Origin: Limoniibacter endophyticus
GTDB taxonomy: Bacteria; Pseudomonadota; Alphaproteobacteria; Rhizobiales; Rhizobiaceae
Direction: 5' to 3'
Length of the DNA: 64,000 nucleotides
Assembly: GCF_014652835.1 (NCBI RefSeq)
Contig: NZ_BMZO01000005.1
Location: 257,287-321,286 of the forward strand
Positions 57,245 to 64,000 of this stretch are shown here, piece by piece; the first letter of the stretch is position 1; each line of letters begins with the position of its first letter. The position numbers and the translations under genes are program-made. The notes under the pieces are model-generated. The model had not been told where the DNA came from. It made no database searches and saw nothing but the letters and a program-made list of their open reading frames with translations.

Positions 57245-57759
57245 ATGAGCACGAAAATCCGACACGCGACCCGGGCCGATGCCTCCAGTCTTGCCGCGGT
57301 GTCGATTGAGGTCTGGCTGAACACCTATATTCGCAAGGGTGTGAATGCCCATTATGCCGATTATGCCCTGCAGCAGTTCACCAGCGAAAACTTCCAGGCA
57401 GCGCTGAGCAGGCAGACAGAACGCTATCTCGTCTCGGAAAATGAAGAGGGGATTGACGGTTATGTCTGTGTTTCGATGCATTCTCCGTCACCAGTCGATC
57501 CATTGTCGCAGGTCGAGATTGGTACGCTTTATGTGCAGCCCTCGCATCAAGGCGGAGGTGTCGGCAAAGCCTCCTTCGGGCGGCTATTTCTCTCTGTCTG
57601 GACGAAGCCGCTGAGCGCATCTGGCTGACGGTCAACGCAGAAAATAGTCGCGCACTCGCCTTTTATGAGCGGGAGGGTTTCATGCAGGTCGGCGAAACCC
57701 ATTTCCACATTGGCGAACGAGCCTATTTGAACACTGTGATGGAATGGCGGATGGGTTGA
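57245..57759 (+). pseudogene. GNAT family acetyltransferase, broken by a one-base frameshift
   Basis: The frame from ATG 57245 shows a normal GNAT start (IRHATRADASSLAAVSIEVWLNTY) and the acetyl-CoA loop GTLYVQPSHQGGGVGKA, but then leaves homology and ends at 57628. In the +1 frame from about 57572 the protein continues LCLDEAAERIWLTVNAENSRALAFYEREGFMQVGE and ends MEWRMG at 57759. Adding one C to the run at 57570-57571 restores a complete protein of about 171 residues (GKALLRAAISLCLDEA). Either a real mutation or a sequence error; the gene is otherwise intact. Upstream lies the YihY gene. Confidence 0.8.
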
Positions 57760-57843
57760 TTGCGTGTGTGCGGGCTCAGTTTCCCGCAGCGGGCAATGCA
57801 GCCTCGCCGAGACGAGCTAGGATTGCTTCACTGAAAACTTGGT

Positions 57844-57918
57844 TGGCTGGGGCGCCAGGATTCGAACCTGGGAATGCCGGTACCAAAAACCGGTGCCTTA
57901 CCGCTTGGCTACGCCCCA
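57844..57918 (-). tRNA. tRNA-Gln (UUG)
   Basis: 75 bases on the minus strand with encoded CCA (57846-57844). The acceptor stem is TGGGGCG (57918-57912) with CGCCCCA (57854-57848); the anticodon loop TTTTGGT between CCGGT and ACCGG gives TTG; the T arm has the usual GGTTCGAATCC. The discriminator is G. All stems pair. Confidence 0.95.
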
Positions 57919-58349
57919 AAAGCCTTCGCGAAACCATGTTCCACGTGCCAGCGTGTGCGCCTTATAGGCAAACTCGTTTGCCAGTGCAATTGTCGATTTG
58001 AGCTGCCGCAAAAGTTTTGGAACCGTTTTCGACAGGAATGTGTTTTGCTCGCGCTCAATCCTCTGTCCACGCAATGAATGCAATTTTCTAGATCCTCAAT
58101 CGACAATTTATTACGAGGTGCGTCAGTCCGTGCCTTGCGTTTGCAGCTTGCGCATCTTATCGGGAAACGGGCGTGTACATGATTGATACAAATGTTCAGT
58201 CTAAGTGCACAAAAGATCGACCACGCAAATACCCGAGAGCATTTCGCTGTGCTTTTGCATGCGCTATCGCTACCGGGCAAAGATATCCAGCGTTCCGAGG
58301 TTGCGCAAAGAAGCCGCGCAAACCGGGTGTATCAGGGGAGTGAGCCTGC
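57919..58349. other. Intergenic region, 431 bases
   Basis: No gene seen. It holds the tRNA-Gln promoter near the left end and must hold the ppdK promoter. Small RNAs cannot be excluded. A ribosome binding site GGGGAG lies just before ppdK. Confidence 0.5.
57961..57989 (-). promoter_or_regulatory. Promoter of tRNA-Gln with a dyad in the spacer
   Basis: On the minus strand TTGCAC (57989-57984) and TATAAG (57966-57961) are 17 bases apart, a good sigma70-type pair; the tRNA 5' end lies about 43 bases downstream of the -10 element. The spacer contains a perfect 7-base inverted repeat, GGCAAAC and GTTTGCC (57967-57982), which could be an operator or chance. Confidence 0.6.
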
Positions 58350-61028
58350 ATGAGCAAATGGGTCTACACATTCGGCGACGGTGCGGCTGAAGGCCGGGCT
58401 GGCGATCGCAATCTTCTTGGCGGCAAGGGTGCCAATCTGGCCGAGATGTGCGCGCTGGGTCTGCCCGTGCCGCCCGGATTTACCGTGACCACCGAGCTCT
58501 GCAACCGCTACTATGCCGATGGCAGGCAATATCCAGACGATCTGAAGCCGCAGGTGGATGCCGCGCTGGAACATATTGGCAGGATCACGGGGCGCCGTTT
58601 CGGGGACCCGGAGAAACTGCTGCTGGTTTCCGTCCGTTCCGGCGCTCGCGCCTCCATGCCTGGCATGATGGACACGGTACTCAATCTCGGCCTCAATGAT
58701 CAGACGGTGGAGGCGCTTGCTCGCGATTCCGGCGACGAGCGCTTCGCCTATGACAGCTATCGCCGTTTCATCACCATGTATTCCGACGTTGTAATGGGAC
58801 TCGATCACGAGAACTTCGAAGAGATTCTCGAAGATGAGAAGGAGCGCCTTGGTTTCGAACTCGATACTGAACTATCCGCGGACGATTGGAAGAAGCTGAT
58901 TGTCCGATATAAGGCAAGGTTCGAGGAAGAGCTTGGCAAGCCGTTTCCGCAGGACCCGCAGGAACAGCTATGGGGCGCTATCGGGGCCGTGTTCGCCAGC
59001 TGGATGAACCCGCGCGCCATTACCTATCGCCGTCTGCACGACATTCCTGAAAGCTGGGGCACGGCGGTAAACGTGCAGGCCATGGTCTTCGGCAATATGG
59101 GCGAGACTTCGGCCACCGGGGTTGCCTTCACGCGTAATCCCTCTACTGGCGAAAAGACGCTCTACGGCGAATTTCTCGTCAATGCGCAGGGTGAAGACGT
59201 GGTAGCGGGCATACGAACACCGCAGAATATCACTGAAGCTGCCCGCATTGCGGCTGGCTCTGACAAACCATCGCTTGAAAAGGTGATGCCGGAAGCCTTC
59301 GCTGATTTCATCGCGATCGCAAACAAGCTCGAGCAGCATTACCGCGATATGCAGGACCTAGAATTCACCATCGAGCGCGGCAAGCTCTGGATGCTCCAGA
59401 CCCGGTCGGGCAAGCGCACGGCCAAGGCCTCTCTGAAGATCGCCGCCGAAATGGTGGAAGAAGGACTTTTGTCGGCCGACGAGGCCGTTTGCCGTATCGA
59501 TCCGGCCTCGCTCGATCAGCTTCTGCATCCGACTATTGATCCGAAGGCGCAGCGCGATGTCGTCGGCCGCGGTCTTCCGGCATCGCCGGGAGCGGCAACG
59601 GGCGAGATCGTGTTTACGTCGGAGCGTGCCGAAGAGCTGAAGGACCAAGGCCGTAAGGTCATTCTGGTGCGTATCGAAACGAGTCCTGAAGATATTCACG
59701 GGATGCATGCAGCCGAAGGTATCCTGACGACGCGCGGTGGTATGACCAGCCATGCAGCGGTCGTTGCCCGCGGCATGGGCAAGCCGTGTGTGTCGGGCGC
59801 AGGCACGTTTCGCGTAGATTACGCCGCAAAGACCCTCATCGCCGGCAGCCAGAGCTTCCGCGAAGGCGATGTCATCACCATCGACGGTACCGCGGGTCAG
59901 GTGCTGAAGGGCGCCGTTCCGATGTTGCAACCCGAACTTTCCGGGGACTTTGCGCGCATCATGGAATGGGCGGACAAGGCACGCCGCATGAATGTGCGCG
60001 CCAATGCCGAGACGCCCGCCGATGCCCGCACCGCGCGCTCGTTCGGCGCCGAAGGGATCGGCCTTTGCCGCACGGAACATATGTTCTTCGAAGGTGAGCG
60101 CATCATTGCCATGCGCCAGATGATCCTGTCTGACACGGTTGAGGGGCGCCGTAAGGCGCTCGACAAACTCCTGCCCATGCAGCGATCCGACTTCGAGGAG
60201 TTGTTCGAGATCATGGCTGGTCTGCCGGTCACGATCCGTCTGCTCGACCCGCCGCTGCACGAGTTCCTGCCGCATACGGAAGCGGAAATTGCCGAAGTGG
60301 CCAGCGCCATAGGGGTCGATGCTGCGAAGCTGCGCGAGCGGGCCGATTCGTTGCACGAGTTTAATCCGATGCTCGGCCATCGCGGTTGCCGTCTGGCGAT
60401 TTCCTATCCGGAAGTAGCGGAAATGCAGGCGCGTGCGATTTTCGAGGCGGCCGTCAACGCGGCAAAGAAAACCGGCAGCGCCATCGTTCCGGAAATCATG
60501 GTGCCGCTGGTCGGCCTTGTGGAAGAACTGGACTATGTGAAGGCCATTATCGACCGCGTGGCAAAGGAAGTCATTACCGAGTCGGGGGGATCCATCGATT
60601 ACTTGGTAGGCACGATGATCGAGCTTCCGCGCGCGGCGCTGAAGGCGGATCAGATCGCTGGCTCGGCCGAGTTTTTCTCGTTCGGCACAAACGATCTGAC
60701 GCAGACTACCTTCGGCATTTCGCGTGATGACGCCGCTGGCTTCCTCGAGACTTATCGCAAGCAGGGACTGATCGAGCAGGATCCGTTTGTGACGCTCGAT
60801 CAGGAAGGTGTCGGCGAGCTGGTGCGAATCGGCGTGCAGAAGGGGCGCTCTGTTCGCGATAGCCTCAAGCTCGGCATTTGCGGAGAGCACGGCGGTGATC
60901 CGGCTTCCATTGCCTTCTGCGAGGACGTCGGACTTGATTATGTCTCCTGTTCGCCGTTCCGAGTGCCTATTGCGCGGCTGGCAGCAGCCCAGGCAGCAAT
61001 CAAGCAGCCTGTTGCCAAGCGGGATTGA
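58350..61028 (+). CDS. ppdK: Pyruvate phosphate dikinase
   Basis: 892 residues. Interconverts pyruvate, ATP and phosphate with PEP, AMP and diphosphate. The N-terminal nucleotide-binding part has LGGKGANLAEMCALGLPVPPGFTVTT and RSGARASMPGMMDTVLNLGLND in blocks; the swivelling phosphohistidine domain has GGMTSHAAVVARGMGKPCVSG with catalytic His468; the C-terminal barrel has FGAEGIGLCRTEHMFF, NPMLGHRGCRL and FGTNDLTQTTFGISRDD, and the acid/base Cys segment LGICGEHGGDPAS. It is the AMP-forming dikinase, not PEP synthase. In gluconeogenesis it supplies PEP. A strong terminator follows. Confidence 0.97.
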   Translation: MSKWVYTFGDGAAEGRAGDRNLLGGKGANLAEMCALGLPVPPGFTVTTELCNRYYADGRQYPDDLKPQVDAALEHIGRITGRRFGDPEKLLLVSVRSGARASMPGMMDTVLNLGLNDQTVEALARDSGDERFAYDSYRRFITMYSDVVMGLDHENFEEILEDEKERLGFELDTELSADDWKKLIVRYKARFEEELGKPFPQDPQEQLWGAIGAVFASWMNPRAITYRRLHDIPESWGTAVNVQAMVFGNMGETSATGVAFTRNPSTGEKTLYGEFLVNAQGEDVVAGIRTPQNITEAARIAAGSDKPSLEKVMPEAFADFIAIANKLEQHYRDMQDLEFTIERGKLWMLQTRSGKRTAKASLKIAAEMVEEGLLSADEAVCRIDPASLDQLLHPTIDPKAQRDVVGRGLPASPGAATGEIVFTSERAEELKDQGRKVILVRIETSPEDIHGMHAAEGILTTRGGMTSHAAVVARGMGKPCVSGAGTFRVDYAAKTLIAGSQSFREGDVITIDGTAGQVLKGAVPMLQPELSGDFARIMEWADKARRMNVRANAETPADARTARSFGAEGIGLCRTEHMFFEGERIIAMRQMILSDTVEGRRKALDKLLPMQRSDFEELFEIMAGLPVTIRLLDPPLHEFLPHTEAEIAEVASAIGVDAAKLRERADSLHEFNPMLGHRGCRLAISYPEVAEMQARAIFEAAVNAAKKTGSAIVPEIMVPLVGLVEELDYVKAIIDRVAKEVITESGGSIDYLVGTMIELPRAALKADQIAGSAEFFSFGTNDLTQTTFGISRDDAAGFLETYRKQGLIEQDPFVTLDQEGVGELVRIGVQKGRSVRDSLKLGICGEHGGDPASIAFCEDVGLDYVSCSPFRVPIARLAAAQAAIKQPVAKRD

Positions 61029-61048
61029 ATTAAAACGCATCGCAAGTC

Positions 61049-61081
61049 AAAAAACGCGCGGCTAAATCCGCGCGTTTTTTT
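61049..61081 (+). terminator. Rho-independent terminator after ppdK
   Basis: CGCGCGG (61055-61061) pairs with CCGCGCG (61068-61074); six A precede and seven T follow. Loop six bases. Strong, and able to work in both directions. Confidence 0.88.
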
Positions 61082-61313
61082 GCGGGTTCGCGCGGCAGGT
61101 CGTTTGACGACAGAAGCAGCGTTCAAAAATTCCGCAGGCGCGGCTGTGCAAACATCTGCATAACCCGTGCAACGAAATCTCTCTGGTCTTCCACCACCTG
61201 AATCAGGTCCGACCCATGACAGTGGCAAGCCAATGCTCATGGATATGCGGAGATTCGCCGGGTTGGGAATAAGGCCGGTCCGCTGATATGCCGGTCGCCG
61301 AGAGGAGAATTTC

Positions 61314-62732
61314 ATGAATTTCTGGAGTAGAAAGATTTCCATCGACGCGATGCATGAGAACAAGCATGGCGAGGGGCTCAGGAAGACTTTGAGCTGGCCG
61401 CATCTCATGGCTCTGGGCGTCGGTGCCATCGTCGGCACGGGCATTCTTACGCTGATCGGCGTCGGTGCGGGGCTTGCAGGTCCTGCCGTACTGCTCAGCT
61501 TCGCCTTGGCCGGGCTTATTTGCGCCTGCGCGGCTCTCGCCTATGCCGAGCTTTCCACCATGATGCCCGCCGCCGGCAGCGCCTATACCTATTCCTACGC
61601 CGTACTTGGGGAGTTATTCGCCTGGATCGTCGGCTGGAGCCTGATCCTTGAGTACTCGCTCGTGGTTTCGGCCGTTGCGGTCGGCTGGTCGGGATATGCC
61701 GTCGGCTTCCTTTCTGGCATGGGCATTGATCTGCCAATCTGGCTGGCCGTTGGTCCTCATGTCGAGGGCGGCCTCATTAACCTGCCGGCTGTCTTCATCA
61801 TCGCAATCGTCACCGGAATGCTCCTGCTGGGAACCCGTGAGAGTGCCACCCTGAATGCCATTCTCGTCGTCATCAAGATCTCTGCGTTGGTGCTTTTCGT
61901 CGCTGTTGCTCTGCCGAACTTTGATTCTGCCAACTTTACGCCCTTCATGCCGCACGGTTTTGGCGGACCGCTGGTGCAGACCGGAGTGATGGCCGCCGCA
62001 GCAATCATCTTCTTTGCGTTCTATGGGTTTGATGCGATTGCCACCGCTGCGGAGGAAGCGAAGGATCCGAAGCGTGATCTTGCCATCGGCATTGTCGGAT
62101 CGATGGTCGTATGTACGGCTCTTTATATCGGCGTGGCTGCCACGGCCGTCGGAGCTGCACCGGTTGCCTCCTTCTCCGATAGTCCGGAACCGTTGGCGCT
62201 CATCATGCGCAATCTGGGCCAGGGCGCGGTCGCGCAGTGGATCGCGGCTTCCGCCGTCATCGCATTGCCGACTGTTCTGCTCGCCTTCCTGTTCGGCCAA
62301 AGTCGGGTCTTCCTCGGCATGGCGCGTGATGGTTTGCTGCCGACGCGTCTTGCCCGCATCTCCAGCCGCGGCGTTCCGGCCATCGTCACGATTTTTACGG
62401 CAGTTCTCGTCAGCGTTCTGGCAGGACTGATGCGTCTTGATGAACTGGCGTCCTTGGCAAATGCGGGCACACTTATGGCCTTCGCCTCGGTGGGGCTGGC
62501 GCTGATCGTGCTGCGTATCCGCGACCCCAAGCGGGACCGACCGTTCAAGGCCCCGCTATGGCCGGTGGTCGGTGTGGTCACCATCCTGGGCTGCGTGATC
62601 TTCTTCTTCAGCTTGCAGCACAGGACGCAGTTCTGGTTCCTGATCTGGAATGTTCTCGGCATCGTGGTCTATCTCGCATGGTCCATGCGCAATTCGCGGC
62701 TTGCGAAACCGGTGCCAAATTTCGCAGCATGA
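61314..62732 (+). CDS. Amino acid permease (APC superfamily)
   Basis: 472 residues, about twelve transmembrane helices. The helix 1 segment GVGAIVGTGILTLIGVGAGLAGPAVLLSFALAG has the APC GxG signature; ALAYAELSTMMPAAGSAYTYSYAVLGE follows. FYGFDAIATAAEEAKDPKRDLAIGI is the conserved helix 6-7 region of cationic amino acid transporters. It is probably a cationic or neutral amino acid importer, related to YfnA/CAT. GAGAGGAGA lies just before ATG 61314. The upstream 232 bases hold the ppdK terminator and nothing else supported. Confidence 0.9.
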   Translation: MNFWSRKISIDAMHENKHGEGLRKTLSWPHLMALGVGAIVGTGILTLIGVGAGLAGPAVLLSFALAGLICACAALAYAELSTMMPAAGSAYTYSYAVLGELFAWIVGWSLILEYSLVVSAVAVGWSGYAVGFLSGMGIDLPIWLAVGPHVEGGLINLPAVFIIAIVTGMLLLGTRESATLNAILVVIKISALVLFVAVALPNFDSANFTPFMPHGFGGPLVQTGVMAAAAIIFFAFYGFDAIATAAEEAKDPKRDLAIGIVGSMVVCTALYIGVAATAVGAAPVASFSDSPEPLALIMRNLGQGAVAQWIAASAVIALPTVLLAFLFGQSRVFLGMARDGLLPTRLARISSRGVPAIVTIFTAVLVSVLAGLMRLDELASLANAGTLMAFASVGLALIVLRIRDPKRDRPFKAPLWPVVGVVTILGCVIFFFSLQHRTQFWFLIWNVLGIVVYLAWSMRNSRLAKPVPNFAA

Positions 62733-62738
62733 AGACAC

Positions 62739-62775
62739 GAGCCGCGTCGCATCGAGCTGCGCGGCTCTTCTTCTC
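62739..62775 (+). terminator. Terminator after the amino acid permease
   Basis: GAGCCGCG (62739-62746) pairs with CGCGGCTC (62760-62767), followed by a pyrimidine-rich TTCTTCTC. The loop is 13 bases. Confidence 0.55.
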
Positions 62776-62864
62776 AAGCGCTAATAATCCTGCTCAGAGC
62801 CACTGCGCACTTTACCCGGCGCGTATCGCGTGGCAGAAGGCTGCGGGCATCGCAGGAGAGATTT

Positions 62865-63863
62865 ATGGACAAGTACGACGTTCTTTGTATTGGTAACGCC
62901 ATCGTCGATATCATTTCTCACTGCGACGAAAGTTTTCTGCAAGAACACGGTATCATCAAGGGCGCGATGAACCTGATTGATGCCGAGCGCGCCGAATTGC
63001 TCTATGATCACATGGGGCCGGCCATTGAAGCCTCGGGCGGCAGTGCCGGGAACACGGCAGCCGGTATCGCCAGTCTTGGTGGTCGCGTCGCCTATTTCGG
63101 CAAGGTCGCCAATGATCATCTTGGCACGATCTTTACACATGACATTCGCGCGCAGGGCGTAGCGTTCGACACCAAACCGCTTTACGATTCCATCCCGACT
63201 GCGCGGTCGATGATCTTCCTGACACAGGATAAAGAGCGTTCGATGAATACCTATCTCGGTGCTTGCATCGAGCTTGGTCCGGAAGACGTAGAGGAAAGCA
63301 AGGCCTCGGCCGCGCAGGTGGTTTATTTCGAAGGATATCTTTGGGATCCGCCGCGTGCCAAGGAGGCAATTCGCGTCACCGCCTATCATGCCCATCAGGC
63401 GGGCAATGAAGTTGCCATGACCTTGTCCGACCCGTTCTGCGTCGATCGCTATCGCGACGAGTTTCTGGAGCTGATGCGTGGTGGTACGGTCGACATTGTT
63501 TTTGCCAATGAACATGAGGCAAAATCGCTCTACCAGACCGATGACTTTGAAGAAGCGCTGCGGAGAATCTCAAAGGATTGCAAGCTTGCATGTGTCACAC
63601 GTTCGGAAATGGGTTCGATCATCCTGCGCGGTGAAGAGCGCCACACGATCGATGCGATGCCGATCGAGCGCCTGGCCGACACGACCGGCGCAGGCGATCT
63701 CTATGCAGCCGGAGTGCTTTTTGGCTACACGCGCGGTTACGCGCTGGATATATGCGGCAGGCTTGGTTCGCTGGCCGCCGGTCTCTGCGTCCAGCAGATT
63801 GGCCCCCGCCCGCAGGACGATCTGCGCGTCTGCGCTGAACAGGCCGGATTGATCTCCGGCTAA
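62865..63863 (+). CDS. PfkB-family kinase, adenosine kinase-like
   Basis: 332 residues. A ribokinase-fold sugar or nucleoside kinase: VLCIGNAIVDIISHCDESFL near the start, SGGSAGNTAAGIASLGGRVAYFGKVANDHLG (substrate lid and G-G motif) and DTTGAGDLYAAGVLFGYTRG with the catalytic Asp of the PfkB signature. The N-terminal pattern resembles adenosine kinases, which salvage adenosine to AMP; ribokinase-like substrates cannot be excluded. GGAGAG lies just before ATG 62865. Confidence 0.9.
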   Translation: MDKYDVLCIGNAIVDIISHCDESFLQEHGIIKGAMNLIDAERAELLYDHMGPAIEASGGSAGNTAAGIASLGGRVAYFGKVANDHLGTIFTHDIRAQGVAFDTKPLYDSIPTARSMIFLTQDKERSMNTYLGACIELGPEDVEESKASAAQVVYFEGYLWDPPRAKEAIRVTAYHAHQAGNEVAMTLSDPFCVDRYRDEFLELMRGGTVDIVFANEHEAKSLYQTDDFEEALRRISKDCKLACVTRSEMGSIILRGEERHTIDAMPIERLADTTGAGDLYAAGVLFGYTRGYALDICGRLGSLAAGLCVQQIGPRPQDDLRVCAEQAGLISG

Positions 63864-63953
63864 AGCGGGTTCAATATCCCGTTTTTGTGACAAGCAGGCA
63901 GATTCCACGAAAATTTATTCGAATTTACGGGGAATACTGCCTGTTTGGTTTAC

Positions 63954-63993
63954 TTGACGATTTCTGTGCCTCTGCTACACGATTTGCGTCATG
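63954..63993 (+). promoter_or_regulatory. Promoter and possible start codon of a gene cut by the window edge
   Basis: TTGACG (63954-63959) and TACACG (63976-63981) are 16 bases apart, close to the alphaproteobacterial consensus CTTGAC/CTATAT. ATG at 63991 follows nine bases after the -10 box, with no ribosome binding site, so any message would be almost leaderless. Only ten bases of the possible gene remain in the window. Confidence 0.45.
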
Positions 63994-64000
63994 TCCGGCA

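Noticed and set aside
59358..61040. Minus-strand open frame of 560 codons opposite ppdK
   Set aside because: Shadow of a GC-rich gene: the plus strand encodes a complete pyruvate phosphate dikinase with all motifs, and the minus frame shows no family pattern or ribosome binding site.

Overview
The window is chromosomal core DNA of an alphaproteobacterium of the order Rhizobiales, most likely the Brucella/Ochrobactrum group. The reasons are a CcrM-type (GANTC) adenine methyltransferase, an invasion-associated locus B protein, DUF1344 and DUF6101 proteins, ubiquinone synthesis with an aa3 oxidase operon, a pyruvate phosphate dikinase, and a gene order (coxB-coxA-ctaB-coxF-ctaG-coxC-SURF1-ispH-thrB-rnhA; mutY-DUF721-dsbA-smc) typical of that order. 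The genus call is from memory of families and synteny, not from a search. Coding density is high. I see no phage, IS element, CRISPR array or rRNA.

1-11 kb: tail of a Sua5/YrdC protein, a GlcD-type FAD oxidoreductase, a DUF6101 protein, ubiA, purD, an orphan TadE-like surface protein, an acyl-CoA dehydrogenase with an enoyl-CoA hydratase, glutaminase, pdxH and a lipoprotein. 11-23 kb: a DnaJ-family co-chaperone, fabI, a histidine phosphatase, DUF1344, aroC, a ribB gene with a degenerate second domain, a histone-deacetylase-like hydrolase with xseB, tlyA, an RNA m5U-type methyltransferase, a Sir2 deacylase, tldD and ialB. 23-32 kb: the cytochrome c oxidase operon (subunits II, I and III with heme O synthase and the Cu and heme assembly factors), running on to ispH, thrB and rnhA with one-to-four-base overlaps. 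32-42 kb: peroxiredoxin, a DsbD N-terminal-like protein, YqgE, a large membrane PAS/GGDEF/EAL protein with degenerate active sites, an acetyltransferase, an M16 peptidase with thrC, a lipoprotein and an MFS transporter. 42-53 kb: a HAD hydrolase, ccrM, a HAD hydrolase with mutY, a DUF721 protein, a DsbA-like lipoprotein, smc, a hydrolase, a GFA protein and a small membrane protein. 53-64 kb: a sulfonate/taurine-type ABC transporter, a YihY membrane protein, a frameshifted acetyltransferase, tRNA-Gln, ppdK, an amino acid permease and a PfkB-family (adenosine kinase-like) kinase.

Most genes are housekeeping and their partners lie elsewhere. Functional groups visible here are the oxidase operon, the fatty acid or branched-chain acid oxidation pair, the thrB/thrC pair in separate operons, the mutY/HAD pair, and the three-gene ABC importer. 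I did not find a clearly new multi-gene system. The items most worth a second look are the membrane c-di-GMP-type protein with lost EAL catalytic residues but a kept I-site, the TadE-like protein with a DUF4114-like end, the ribB fusion without zinc cysteines, the one-base break in the acetyltransferase gene, and several palindromes lying in or near promoters.
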